DNA of 64,000 bases, from assembly GCA_949130485.1 (NCBI GenBank), contig OX422183.1:3732136-3796135 (forward strand), given 5' to 3'. Source of the stretch: Agelas oroides. Taxonomy: Eukaryota; Porifera; Demospongiae; Agelasida; Agelasidae. Under the pieces are notes generated by a model that made no database searches, was not told where the DNA came from, and saw only the letters and a list, made by a program, of their open reading frames with translations. The position numbers and the translations under genes were made by a program. Shown here piece by piece: positions 47,501 to 55,109 of this stretch (position 1 is its first letter; each line of letters opens with the position of its first letter).

Positions 47501-50500
47501 TTTGAACATACATGTTTGCTCTTTCCAGAAACAATGGGCATAGTTTGAGCATAATAGGCAAATTTGGGGCATAATTTTAGGCATAACTGGTACAATTTTG
47601 AGCATATTGGAATAGCATAATGGGTAAGAAATTGAGCATAATCCGCCCAACCCGCTAGTATGCGTGACACACGAACACACATACTGATAATTGCCGCCAA
47701 CGCTCACTGAGCTATCTCTAGGCCAGTTTGTGTTCTAATACTAGTTTCCACGGCTGACAGCAGGACTGAGAGGCTGCGCGTACTACTAACAGCGTCTGTC
47801 ATGCCTATCTGTATCGCCCACATGGAAATATATTTCAGTCGTCGTTGCTATCCGCCGGCTTCCCAACGAAATAAATAGTAGCCACACTAAAATGAGCAGT
47901 GAAAAAAAAAAAGTAGCCGCGGCGTCTGATCGAAGAAATACGGTATATTCACCAGATCCCCCTTTCTCCTTGGAGTGTTGAAGGGGGATCTGGGTACGAG
48001 ACTAGGTATTAACAAGATTTCAGGAGGGGGTGGGGGGGGGGGGGGGGCATGTAATCCCCATTAGTATTACTGTTGTAAATTATACTGTTCGCTAGGAGCC
48101 AAAGTCTGTGAGTTTTCTACGTACTTTGGCTCCTAGCAAACAGTATTCTTTCATCTACATTCCTTGCGGTGTCTTCTTAGTTTCCCACGTGGAACGCCAA
48201 CGCAACAGGAATGTAAGAGGCGGCATATGTGTAGGTGTTATAGTCACAGCAGGTAGCTGATTACATTTCGTGGCTGCGGGAATGCAGAGTACACTACCCG
48301 TAAGCAGTGAAATCGATCCTAATGATATTTTTATCGGGAAGAGATCAGGGCTTTCAACCGTCAGCACAGTGAGGATCAAGCTAATGTCATCTATAGCCAG
48401 CTGAGGCTGCAGCTGAAACACTTGTGTTGACCTAACCAAGGAAGGTGGGGCTTCCTCCTGGTATTGCCTCCCGCAGAACAAGGCTTCCATTTACACAAGG
48501 GTGAGTTTAGGATGCCCTATGTCTGCATTATGGGTGGTCCCTCTCTAACACTCCCAGCTCTGTAACTGCAACTGCTGTAAAGCCTACACCATTGATCATG
48601 CAATGGTTTGCCACATGGGGGGTTTCCCCACGATTTGCCACAATGAGATAAGGGCATACCAGCATCCCTGCTCACAGAAGTTTGCCCTAATGTGGCTATT
48701 GAACCACCTCTACAACCATTGTCTGGAGAAACCTTTAGACTGGCATCAGCAAAAACTGACGATGGGGCACGACTTGACGTACGCGCAAGAGAATTTTAGA
48801 ACACTCACCAGGATGTCTATTTTGATTGAGGGTTTTTCACCCCACTGCTCCCAGCAACCGCTCCAGAAGTCTGTCCGCCACGTACAAGAAGCATGAAGAT
48901 GAAAAGAAAAGAACATATGGCCATGCAGCGTGTACTTGAAATCGAACATGGCATCTTTACTCTCAATGGGAAGAGAAGCACAAACTTTCTACAAACGCCT
49001 GGCCAACTTGCTGTCTCTGAAACGTGATGTGCCATACAGCACCCTCATGGGCTGGTTGAGACACAAGTTGTCTTTTGCCGTCCTCAGATCTGCAGTCATG
49101 TGCATCCAAGGGAGCAGATCCTCCATGCACCACGCCATCAGAGATTCCTCGGCCATAGTCCTCGCTTGCTCAGGGGGCTGTGTGCCACAGGAATTCTAAC
49201 TTCATTTCACTCAATTTCAACAATGAACAAGTTTTCACTATCTCCTGCAGAAATATTTGTTGTATGTCTTTACCCCTTCTGTTCTTCAATTACAGTTCTT
49301 ACCTGTAAGCAATGAGGCAGTGACGTTGCTATGGTTTTCATAGATAGAGTAGAAACCTTTACTATTATAATCTATGACTTACACAGTTCAATGTAAATCA
49401 GTCGTGCTCCCATTCTGGTCTCGCGTGCACAGCCGCTCGCAGACTACTCCTGTTCCGAAAATCTGTGTGGGAGACTGGTGACTCGAGCTGGGATAAATGA
49501 ACGTACAGAAGCTTGGTCCCACGTGGGGTTCGCTCAGGCCTGCCCCAATTACGTGCCATTATATGTACACTCTGTTCCTAAAGTACTATGAGCTTACTTC
49601 TTCAGTCGTATTACACTTCACAAAAGAATGATTCAGCTAAATTTTCTCTATGCACCTATCTCTAGGCCTATACAGTAGAACCTCCCTTATCCGGCCTTCG
49701 AACTTACGGGCAGCTCCTTCCACTGGGCACTATCTTTGGCCACACACAATAGAGCATTGATCACAATTCCGTATACTAGAAATAAACCTGTACAACTTGT
49801 ACAGTATGTTATTAGCAGTATATGCAATATCGATTAAAAAACCCACAGGTAAGCGTTTATATAGCTGTTTTGTTTTAACTTATGTAGCAACGGTATTTTG
49901 TCCGATTCAACGCATATTAGAAGCATTATAAGTATATCATTCATTTCGTGAAGATCGCCATAGAAGTCCTACCTCGTTGTACACCAACGTGGCGGCTGTT
50001 TTGTGTTTTACTTCGTAATCTCAAAGGTGATGACGTCACATGAAAAAGCTCTATTAATTTCCTGCAGCTGAGCGTGCTGGTAACAGGTGCGTGACTTGCA
50101 TAAACTCAGTATTCAGTATTTGTCCAGTGGCCTTGCCCACAAACAGTTCATCCCCCCAACTGACCTTGTGATAGCAGAATCATACCTCCACTCTTAGAAA
50201 TATTTTGGAGTTGTTTTGTATACAAGGTTGTAGTCACGTTTTTATTTCTGCGTTTTAAAACTTACTTTTCTCTCATTGTTTTGTTAGAAGGCTGTTCCTT
50301 GTTTATGTTTAAAAATAAATAAATAAAAGTATTCAGCATGCAACCACAGCGTTTACACAGTCTGCACCCAGCCTTCTGGCTTCTCTAAGGATGCTTAGTG
50401 TCTACACTATTTTTGCCTGGTTATTTTTAATCATTGCTAGGACCACAAACAGGAAACTAAACTTAAGTGGCCTTACTCTATGATATTTGAATGACATATG

Positions 50501-50891
50501 TTGGGTACAGCAATATACACAATATACATATTTCTTAGTTACGGGCATTTTCTAAGTTATGGGCACCCCCTGGACCCATGCTGCCTGGATAAGAGAGGTT
50601 CTACTGTATTCATTTAATAACAGTACTGCTGCGGAATGCCTGACCTTCAGAATCATATAAATATGAACGTTATCTCAGTCCCTACTCGTACTTCGACTGT
50701 ATGCGCGCTTCACTCCCTAATAGGCAAAGATAGTATAGACTCCGTAACTGGTTACGGGTCTACACTATCTGTGAATAAGCACATCATTCGAATATCTTCT
50801 GCGAATGACTCACCTTGAAAGGGCCGAGGGCTTGGATCAGGTGATCTACCTCTTCTCTGACCGTAAACAACAGTGCGAATGTACACTCCAT
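21187..50891 (-). CDS. PAH: Aromatic amino acid hydroxylase, phenylalanine-4-hydroxylase type
   Basis: Thirteen minus-strand exons, 5' to 3': 50891-50814, 46235-46056, 45396-45286, 43827-43760, 39701-39651, 37914-37816, 34498-34452, 32944-32818, 28200-28131, 24410-24354, 23794-23699, 22507-22374, 21361-21187 (TAA). All have GT-AG borders and compatible phases; the sum is 1293 nt, 430 residues. The family uses tetrahydrobiopterin, O2 and Fe(II) to hydroxylate Phe (or Tyr/Trp) in the cytosol. The N-terminus is an ACT regulatory domain ([12 protein letters not shown] ... [17 protein letters not shown]). The catalytic part includes [34 protein letters not shown] and CHELMGH. Iron ligands His258, His263 and Glu303 (YWFTIEFG) each sit 27 residues before human PAH 285, 290 and 330. 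The C-terminus has [18 protein letters not shown] and a short helix. The LRPVAG loop reads LWPAAG. PAH is preferred because of the ACT domain, but sponges may have only one family member. Confidence 0.93.
21569..21824. mobile_element. GC-rich foldback MITE, copy in last hydroxylase intron
   Basis: Two arms of about 115 bp are nearly perfect inverted repeats (gacagtcccgtgtagaaatc ... gatttctacacgggactgcc) around a loop of about 35 bp. The core contains cttccgttaagggcggggct and its complement. It is closely related to 35302-35570. Confidence 0.85.
21877..22359. mobile_element. Pogo/Tigger-like MITE next to a splice donor
   Basis: Ends are CGGTGGAACCCCTCT and AGAGGGGTTCCATTG, flanked by TA on both sides, as in Tc1/mariner-pogo insertions. 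There is no transposase. Its end is only about 12 bp from the donor of the exon at 22374-22507. Confidence 0.7.
23033..23325. repeat. 29-bp minisatellite grown inside a MITE
   Basis: About ten units of 'cgctctaccctccacatagagcctggaaa' are present. The block is flanked by 'agcctcattccca' and 'gcctggaaacaaggcta', the two ends of the TAGCCTCGTTCCC MITE family, so the unit appears to be the element's inside. Confidence 0.85.
23822..23872. repeat. (GT)n microsatellite
   Basis: An imperfect GT run lies 28 bp upstream (in gene direction) of the hydroxylase exon 23699-23794. Confidence 0.85.
24762..25328. mobile_element. Long-arm MITE, TAGCCTCGTTCCCAGG family
   Basis: Ends are tagcctcgttcccaggcctt and aaggcctgggaacaaggcta. 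The arms pair for about 80 bp (cgttcgtcgcttgcagtac / gtactgcaagcgacgaac). The roughly 400-bp interior shows no open frame. Confidence 0.8.
25541..26117. mobile_element. Pogo-related non-autonomous element
   Basis: Inverted ends taccgttttcctcgatttcttcc / gggaagaaatcgaggaaatacggta enclose about 575 bp with repeated 'cccgccctcgaat' blocks. The same end sequence appears degraded at 40328 and near 40605-40630, and at 47059 and 47930-47945. It contains a transposase fragment. Confidence 0.75.
25690..25862 (+). pseudogene. C-terminal fragment of a Tigger/pogo-type DDE transposase
   Basis: The + frame reads [23 protein letters not shown]..., then [10 protein letters not shown]. Family tails typically read W..V....I..SF..CGISNALDG.ED. 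No N-terminal or catalytic DDE portion is present. It identifies the surrounding foldback as a deletion derivative of a pogo-like transposon. Confidence 0.65.
26529..27674. repeat. 48-bp satellite, about 24 units
   Basis: Unit 'cattgcagcagtctgtggtt' + 'tggagcagaagctaggcagc' + 'tagtgcgc' repeats with very few changes (gcagaa/gcagca). Because 48 is a multiple of 3, one frame stays open for about 400 codons ([16 protein letters not shown] repeated). It lies in a hydroxylase intron, opposite in strand, with no start context or splice evidence, so it is called a satellite, not a gene. Confidence 0.9.
28530..29310. other. Intron sequence without recognisable features
   Basis: Part of the large hydroxylase intron. 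I see no exon, paired inverted ends or tandem repeat. It ends where the VNTR element begins. Confidence 0.4.
29311..29660. repeat. Dispersed VNTR element, copy 2
   Basis: The same order as 4000-4490: tgtgtcgagtgggggagcac start, three 'atggcttaaatggatggggca' type units, then the tggtcttcaggggagtaccc and gggcgggaccactccccgcc end. Confidence 0.7.
30140..30570. repeat. About 60-bp tandem repeat with CTCACTCACA motifs
   Basis: Irregular units alternate 'tgtgaggctcactcacagtt' + 'acgctacggg' with 'tgtgaagctcattcacactt' + 'gagttactac'. Each unit contains small inverted parts (GTGAGGCTCACTCAC). Confidence 0.8.
30590..31270 (+). repeat. Duplicated R2-containing segment, two copies
   Basis: About 265 bp (ataagggctttatactttat ... 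ggaaaatgggaatggggctg) occurs at 30590-30850 and again at 30990-31270, about 420 bp apart. Both contain repeat R2, found inverted at 19419-19565. Confidence 0.8.
31475..31790. repeat. Dispersed VNTR element, copy 3
   Basis: Nearly identical to 29311-29660 with one extra VNTR unit and a truncated right end (breaks at ccacgggtttcagtcc). Confidence 0.7.
31941..32340. mobile_element. hAT-like MITE, CAGTGGCGTAGCCAGG ends
   Basis: Inverted ends cagtggcgtagccagg / cctggctacaccactg, about 400 bp, no transposase. Isolated or half ends of this type occur at about 20752, 43430, 44000 and 63197. Confidence 0.7.
33046..33235. repeat. 94-bp tandem duplication
   Basis: Two nearly identical units (aactcagcacagttatacag ... 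gctgtcaagctgttgct) in a hydroxylase intron; differences are only a few bases. Confidence 0.85.
33432..33792. mobile_element. MITE, TAGCCTTGTTCCCAAGCC type
   Basis: Ends tagccttgttcccaagcc and gggcctggggacaaggcta are imperfect inverted repeats. Inner pairing gggcctggtacatt / aatgtactaggccc extends the arms. Confidence 0.65.
33911..34105. repeat. 45-bp minisatellite, four units
   Basis: Unit 'actatgtcctcatggactgg' + 'taggagagggagagaaggggtacta'. The open frame across it is explained by the period being a multiple of 3. Confidence 0.85.
35302..35570. mobile_element. GC-rich foldback MITE, second full copy
   Basis: Ends acatgtgtggcagtcccg / cgggactgccacatgt; arms of about 115 bp. Its core contains cgcatatgagccccgccctt, as in 21569-21824. 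Arm sequences differ between copies but stay paired within each copy. Confidence 0.85.
35957..36353. mobile_element. MITE with CCAGGGCCTAAAATT ends
   Basis: Inverted ends ccagggcctaaaatt / aattttaggccctgg enclose about 400 bp. The inner sequence repeats 'gcaactaacc' five times. No coding region. Confidence 0.65.
37097..37434. mobile_element. hAT-like MITE, CAGGGGCGTAGGA ends
   Basis: Ends caggggcgtagga and tcctacgcccttg. The interior (gtggtctgactatagaggct) resembles 42008-42030 and 43320-43445, which are degraded relatives. Confidence 0.6.
38190..38370. repeat. Partial repeat of a 'gattggactctaactaatttgtag' unit and hairpin
   Basis: A 40-bp segment (cagtcgaatgattggactct...) occurs twice, and gtgtttactgttaacagtaaacac is a perfect palindrome at about 38345-38370. 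Likely a small MITE end. Confidence 0.5.
40325..40632. mobile_element. Degraded foldback element
   Basis: The left end taccgtattttctcaaatta and right end gtcgagaaaatagggtattt pair imperfectly. The inside has repeated 'gaccac' blocks. It resembles the 25541 family. Confidence 0.45.
41229..41490. repeat. 19-21 bp minisatellite, about 13 units
   Basis: Unit 'gtactacaagtcacgtatca' with or without an extra g. The variable unit length means no frame is maintained for coding. Confidence 0.85.
41714..41785. repeat. Hairpin
   Basis: 'agtctatcaagctagaccctctctcacc' pairs with 'ggtgagagatggtctagcttgatagact' around a 9-base loop. Confidence 0.7.
42438..42775. repeat. Two adjacent minisatellites
   Basis: Two units of about 60 bp (cagaacactgagggtagtaa...) are followed by four units of about 57 bp (gtatcaatatcagacattgc + cgaatacactgcgtcaactc...). 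They share 'gtcaactct...ctata', so the second probably arose from the first. Confidence 0.8.
42867..43268. mobile_element. Long-arm MITE, TAGCCTTGTTCCCAGG family
   Basis: Ends tagccttgttcccaggcccc / ggggcctgggaacgaggcta. Arms pair over about 90 bp including cccagctttccgtcgctt and aagcgacggaaagctggg. It shares the outer arm with 58597-58662. Confidence 0.8.
44505..44545. repeat. Poly-C run followed by (CA)n
   Basis: About 20 Cs followed by cacacacacac in an intron. Length is probably unreliable in the assembly. Confidence 0.8.
45779..45943. repeat. 29-bp minisatellite, about six units
   Basis: Unit 'caccaggagtgcagcacactatatacgta', essentially perfect. It has no spacers, so it is not CRISPR-like. 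Confidence 0.88.
47059..47945. mobile_element. Probable decayed foldback element
   Basis: The left part (ttatttcttcaattagacgc) and the right part (gcgtctgatcgaagaaatacggta) are inverted and related to the 25541 family. The interior is rich in 'gagcataat' and 'attatgctggcataat' pieces of another MITE, suggesting nesting. Confidence 0.45.
48077..48146. repeat. Hairpin
   Basis: 'actgttcgctaggagccaaagt' pairs with 'actttggctcctagcaaacagt' around a loop of about 22 bases. Confidence 0.7.
48455..49197 (+). pseudogene. Decayed ORF of an unnamed repetitive element
   Basis: Pieces in three frames, in order: [15 protein letters not shown], then [26 protein letters not shown]-like (CHNEIR), [12 protein letters not shown], and [20 protein letters not shown], followed by [19 protein letters not shown] recognise this order (CxCG-HALxCxxGGF-RHNxxR ... 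FYKRLA-LL..KR..PYS..M.WLR..LSF.LLRSA) from ORFs that recur in repetitive DNA of invertebrates and fish, but I cannot name the element. At least three frameshifts or stops are present. Confidence 0.55.
49673..50606. mobile_element. Pogo/Tigger-like MITE, CAGTAGAACCTC ends
   Basis: Ends CAGTAGAACCTCCCTTATCCGG and GGATAAGAGAGGTTCTACTG are flanked by TA on both sides. About 935 bp, without a transposase frame. It lies in the first hydroxylase intron, about 200 bp from exon 1. Confidence 0.75.
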
Positions 50892-51187
50892 AGCAGAGTT
50901 AGCTACATCACTTAGAGAACTGAATCGAGTCACCGTACCAAGCACGGAGATGTGATGTCACAATGAGTAATAGGTTAAAAATCACTGGTGATCCTAAATA
51001 CGTACTAGTACCTCACAGATCACGCTGTAGCGAAAATGATAATTATAGCATACAAATTGCCTACTTGTGTGTAATATGTTGTACCGCGCCGGGTCCAGTA
51101 GATACTCTACGACTGAGGACGCAAGTAGAAGCGGTTAATATATATTCGTGGTACCCGGTACGAGGCTACCACATTTTGGCTAGACCA
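50892..51187. promoter_or_regulatory. Shared divergent promoter region
   Basis: The 296 bp between the hydroxylase ATG (50891, minus) and the methyltransferase ATG (51188, plus) must contain both 5' leaders and promoters unless untranslated exons exist. No clear TATA box or named element is seen. Confidence 0.45.
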
Positions 51188-52006
51188 ATGTCAACTACCG
51201 TGTCTGATAAGTTGCTTTATGGAAGTAATTACCATAATGCATTTGATCCAGAGGCCTACTTGAAGCCGAGGTACTCTGGAGATATCACTGACGTGGTTCA
51301 CTGTGTGTTTCCACTGCGACAGTTGCATAAGTTTTGGGCTTCTTACTCAGCGGATCGGAACGATCCGAAGGTTCTGGAATTCGGAACTGGTCCTTGTTTA
51401 CTGTGGGAGATCAGCTCTGCACTGTTTGCTTCAGAGATAGTGCTGGCTGAATATACTGCGTCAAGTCGCAAACTGTTGCAGAAGTGGAAAAACGGCGATC
51501 GAGATGCACACGATTGGTCTCCATACTTCAAGTATGTCGTCAGTAACTTGGAAGGGAAAAGCGAGCAGGAGGCAAAAGATCGCGAAGAAAAGCTACGCAG
51601 TGTCATCAAGGCTATTGTTGCCTGCGATGCTTTGCAAGAATCGCCGATTCAACTAGGATATGAGGGTCCTTATGATGTAATCATCACTTGCCTGTGCTTA
51701 GGTGCTGCGTGCGCAACCGAGGAGGAGTACAGATCATCGGTGGCTAAGCTGTCATCTCTCCTCAACCCAGGAGGACGAATAGTTATATACTGCACTCAAG
51801 GAGAGAAGTACTTTGATCTGCACCTTGATTCCACTTTGTCAGAAAAATTCCGAGTTTTGACCGAGTCAGAGGAGCTCATTACAACTTCGCTAACTGACGC
51901 AGGATTCAAAAATATCGTTATTGAACAGATTTCGCTAAATAATGAGACTCTTCTGTCGGGTTCAACAGAGACTGGCCTGATGTTTGTAGTAGCAGAAAAG
52001 CATTAA
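51188..52006 (+). CDS. NNMT/PNMT/TEMT-family methyltransferase
   Basis: One exon encodes 272 residues, close to the family's usual 260-280. The enzymes transfer a methyl group from S-adenosylmethionine to small amines (nicotinamide, phenylethanolamine, thioethers, indoles) in the cytosol. Visible family features are YHNAFDPEAYLKPRY near the N-terminus, the SAM-binding loop VLEFGTGP (residues 62-69), LAEYTASSRKLLQKW, DWSPYFKYV then LEG, a CDAL segment, and YDVIITCLCLGAAC followed by LLNPGGRIVIY. The frame is open upstream to 50963, but ATG 51188 is chosen because family homology starts just after it and the upstream translation is unlike the family. It is divergent from the aromatic hydroxylase. 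The substrate cannot be told from sequence. Confidence 0.88.
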   Translation: MSTTVSDKLLYGSNYHNAFDPEAYLKPRYSGDITDVVHCVFPLRQLHKFWASYSADRNDPKVLEFGTGPCLLWEISSALFASEIVLAEYTASSRKLLQKWKNGDRDAHDWSPYFKYVVSNLEGKSEQEAKDREEKLRSVIKAIVACDALQESPIQLGYEGPYDVIITCLCLGAACATEEEYRSSVAKLSSLLNPGGRIVIYCTQGEKYFDLHLDSTLSEKFRVLTESEELITTSLTDAGFKNIVIEQISLNNETLLSGSTETGLMFVVAEKH

Positions 52007-52590
52007 TTTACCTCTCTACGTTGTGTGCATGCATGTTTAATTGTAACAGTAGCAAAATTGATAGATTTAGCTCTTTAGAATACTGTGTGTGATTTGCCTT
52101 TCTTGAATTATAGTCGGTTGCATGCTAATTACTGTTATGGGAGGTTCGACTGTACTGTTACTGTTATCCAAGTGTTTTGTATGGAAGTGCAAAATGTCAC
52201 GTTCATCATTGAACTGTTAACTGACTCTATAATTATGTGAACTGGGGTATTTACTGTTGGGACTACATGTATGGAATGTCAAATTACAGGTTCGCAAGGG
52301 TACCTGAGACACACATCTTCAGGTGATATAATTTCTTATCTTGTCATTCAGGACCCAGCACACTTGGCTCTTAAGTTTCATTCAAACCTGTAATTAATCA
52401 TCTTTGAATTGGTACATGACAATATAAACATAATGCCTAGCTGCAAGGGCAGCAAGCCCTCTTTGGCCTACAATAATACAAAAAAGTTACACTAGATATA
52501 GCTATAGCTATAGATAGCATGTTGATAAACCTAATAAATAACATGCACAAAAATGCTAGCATATATATATATATATCACTACAAAAAGGT
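52007..52590. other. Methyltransferase 3' flank, no gene
   Basis: AT-rich 3' flank; includes tagatatagctatagctata and an (AT)n run near 52560. No coding signal. Confidence 0.5.
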
Positions 52591-52591
52591 T

Positions 52592-52984
52592 TAGGTTACT
52601 TTAACCATATTTTGGTCACCTCAGTTGCATTCCTTTTGACACGTCAAGTTTAAGGAGTGCTTACAATTTGAACAGAGTGTATAGTTGCTGAGAAGCTTTG
52701 GCCTCTTTTGTTAAATTAGTGTCTCCTTTCAGAAAGCTTATAAATCAGCATTTCTGGTGAGGTTTGTTGTTTCTTTGATCTGACATAGTCGCTGGAGAGT
52801 TCCTTGGTTGCAGGCTTGTGGCATAGAAATGCCAGGAATATAGCCAAATAGGTCTTCTGAAAAAAATACTAGCTAAAGAAAAAGCTCCTCAATGAACTTT
52901 CAAGAAAACCTATTTGGTAGCATTCCTTGGTCACACTGATGCAACTGAGACAACCTAAAAACATGGTTAAAGTAACCCAAGTGT
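52592..52984. mobile_element. MITE with GGTTACTTTAACCAT ends
   Basis: Inverted ends ggttactttaaccat / atggttaaagtaacc, with inner pairing of ggtcacctcagttgcat and atgcaactgaga. About 390 bp, immediately 3' of the carbonyl-reductase gene. Confidence 0.7.
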
Positions 52985-53008
52985 TTATACCATCAGTATA
53001 GCATGCAA

Positions 53009-53884
53009 TCACTGCACTATCATATGTACCTCCTCTAAAGTATAACTATGCCAAGGAGCAACCTTCTTCTTCATCCAGAATTCCCCACTTGGGCTTCCGG
53101 GTGGGAGGAATGCGAGGTAAGCCACCATCTCAGCCCCATCATCAGGTGTTCCTGGGGCATTGGGAACTGTCATCTCAGTTTTGCACCAGCCAGGGCAGCA
53201 GGCGTTTACGATAACATCCTCTTTGTGAAGCTTTTTTATCTCTCTTCCCAATACCCTGGTGAAGGTCGTGACAGCAACCTTAGATAATGCATATGGGGTA
53301 TCAAACCCAGGTACTTTGTCTGGCCAACCCTTTTCAGTGTAGCTTCCATCAGCTACATTCTTCACAAATTGGCCCATGAGGTCAGTAAGCTGTGCCTCAG
53401 TTAGATTGGGGTCTTGAAATTTTTCCTGTAAGTTATTCTGCAGAATCGAAATGTGGCCAGATGAGCCAGAAACGTTGACGATCCTTCCATGGGGACGAAC
53501 TAGCGGCAGGAAAGCGCGGCACATACTCACTACGCCGGTGAAATTGGTGTTGATGGTGTGAGTAGCTTGTTCGATATTTGGGGAGGTTTCCCGCAGTTGA
53601 TAGTCGATTCCAGCGTTGTTGATCAGAATATCCACGCCACCATACTTGGCGCTGATGTACAGTTTCAACGCTTCAATGGACTCAACGGAGGTTACATCCA
53701 GCTGGTGGAAGTGTGGTTTTAGACCTTCAGCCTCAAGTTTGGCAACCGCTGCCAAGCCCTTATTTGCATCCCTTGATGTCAAGTAGACAATGCCCGAAAA
53801 CTCCTTGCACAGTTTTTTCACTGTTGCATATCCAATTCCTTTGTTTGATCCAGTAACAATTGCAACCTTTGCCGACGACGCCAT
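53009..53884 (-). CDS. CBR1-like: Carbonyl reductase [NADPH]-like short-chain dehydrogenase
   Basis: One exon, 291 residues; classical SDRs of the CBR1/CBR3 type are about 277. The family reduces carbonyls (quinones, prostaglandins, xenobiotic ketones) with NADPH in the cytosol. Visible: Rossmann motif TGSNKGIG (11-18), SRD after strand 2 (NADPH preference is usual in this family), NNAG (89-92), catalytic Ser139 in VNVSGSSG, and YALSK with Tyr198 and Lys202. The CBR-type insertion between Ser and Tyr is present (LTEAQLTDLM ... GWP). PGWCKTEM follows, as in CBR1. The ATG at 53884 starts right at the conserved KVAIVTG strand. Lack of introns may mean an old retrocopy or the normal sponge form. 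It faces the methyltransferase tail to tail. Confidence 0.92.
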   Translation of the reverse strand: MASSAKVAIVTGSNKGIGYATVKKLCKEFSGIVYLTSRDANKGLAAVAKLEAEGLKPHFHQLDVTSVESIEALKLYISAKYGGVDILINNAGIDYQLRETSPNIEQATHTINTNFTGVVSMCRAFLPLVRPHGRIVNVSGSSGHISILQNNLQEKFQDPNLTEAQLTDLMGQFVKNVADGSYTEKGWPDKVPGFDTPYALSKVAVTTFTRVLGREIKKLHKEDVIVNACCPGWCKTEMTVPNAPGTPDDGAEMVAYLAFLPPGSPSGEFWMKKKVAPWHSYTLEEVHMIVQ

Positions 53885-53966
53885 AGCTAGTATCAGTACG
53901 TAAATTAATTCATGACGTAACTCACATGCACTGCATGCAGTAGTGGGCGGGGAGGGGGGGTGAACT

Positions 53967-54039
53967 TGCCTCGTCCCCAGGCCCCAGCCAAAAAATCAGG
54001 CCAGGCCAAGTTTTTGGGCGGGGCCTGGGGACGAGGCTA
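53967..54039. mobile_element. Short MITE, CCTCGTCCCCAGGCCCC ends
   Basis: 'tgcctcgtccccaggcccc' pairs with 'ggggcctggggacgaggcta'; the inner part (gccaaaaa / tttttgggc) pairs too. About 83 bp upstream of the reductase ATG. Confidence 0.7.
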
Positions 54040-54065
54040 GGGGTATGGTGAACGGGGGGCAGATG

Positions 54066-54121
54066 TATAGCAGCATAGATAATATACCCTCCCCTAGGGT
54101 AGGGTATATTATCTATGATAG
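54066..54121. repeat. Hairpin
   Basis: 'agcagcatagataatataccct' pairs with 'agggtatattatctatgatagcagct' around a few bases. Confidence 0.75.
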
Positions 54122-54124
54122 CAG

Positions 54125-54540
54125 CTAATTGATAGGCGAGGCTGGAGTAGGGTTTATAGTGCGCAATGGGCTGGAAGGCGTCACCTGTGTCGCATAAATA
54201 ATAGCATTCCTCGTGTCGCTAAAAGCGTTCCATTGCGGAATTATCGCTGAGTTATCAGGCCAACGAGTCGTGTCCCCAAGATTTCGCGGTTGCACTTGGT
54301 CTTGGGTACAATCCCTCATTGCCCTCAAGAAGCTTGCCTTGTGAGTGGATTTGCCATGGATGCAAACGTAGACCTGCTACCTTCTTGCCATGCACGTGAC
54401 GATGGCATCGCGCGCTTAGGTCTCGATCGTCCCCAGACCTAGTTCCTTGTTTGCTCATTCCAATTGCAGCGCGGAGCCCCTTGACGAAATTCAGGACACC
54501 CGCGGACTCAACAGAATGTCTGTGCCGTATGTATTGCACT
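54125..54540 (-). other. GC-richer stretch with minus-strand frames, uncertain
   Basis: Two overlapping minus frames (up to 94 codons) are open here and the base composition is less AT-rich than around it. No family is recognised and no clear splice pair links the frames. It may be a decayed gene or an upstream exon of something else. Confidence 0.2.
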
Positions 54541-55013
54541 TGTAGCTGAATGATAGATACATGTAGAATGGTTTAACATTGCAGCTGAGTGTGCTCGCGC
54601 GTTCCCAAGCCCACTCTTTAGGCCTAAGCACTGGATTAGAAACTGATTGAATAGCTAGTGCTTTTCGTGCTTATAATGCTCATCTCCCACTCGTAGTTTA
54701 CACGAGTTCCTAGAAAGGAACTGTATTAGAGAGGATGATGCTGCTGCAATTTGGGGGCCAGCCGGACTTCACTGCTGGAAACTTAAGCTTTGATCAAATA
54801 GCAGAGGCTAATAAGAAGGCTACCCTATCTACTACAGTAAGCTTAAATCCATAAGAAAAAAATGTAGCTTTTGCGATTGTTCCAAACCCAACAGTATGTT
54901 GGGAAACTGTTGTAAAATTTGACCTTTGAACTTGGAGAACTTTGGTCGTAATCAAAGGTTCATAATTATACTTTATGCATAAGTTATAACAGGCAAAGGG
55001 AAACGGGAGGTGA

Positions 55014-55109
55014 AACTTACATCCCAGTTGAAAGGGTATGCAGTTTTAAGTACCTTGGGATGACTAGTACTATTGACATAAAATTATCCTGGTCTGAATA
55101 TTTAAAGTA
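55014..55109 (+). pseudogene. Reverse-transcriptase fragment of an older LINE
   Basis: A + frame reads ETYIPVERVCSFKYLGMTST, then IDIKLSWSEYLK. This matches the 'FKYLG...L.W..H' part that follows the RT core in non-LTR elements. It ends where the minus-strand LINE begins. Confidence 0.55.

Noticed and set aside
50963..51187. A 75-residue N-terminal extension of the methyltransferase
   Set aside because: Family homology begins just after ATG 51188, and the extension would fill most of the 296-bp divergent promoter; it is an open frame by chance.
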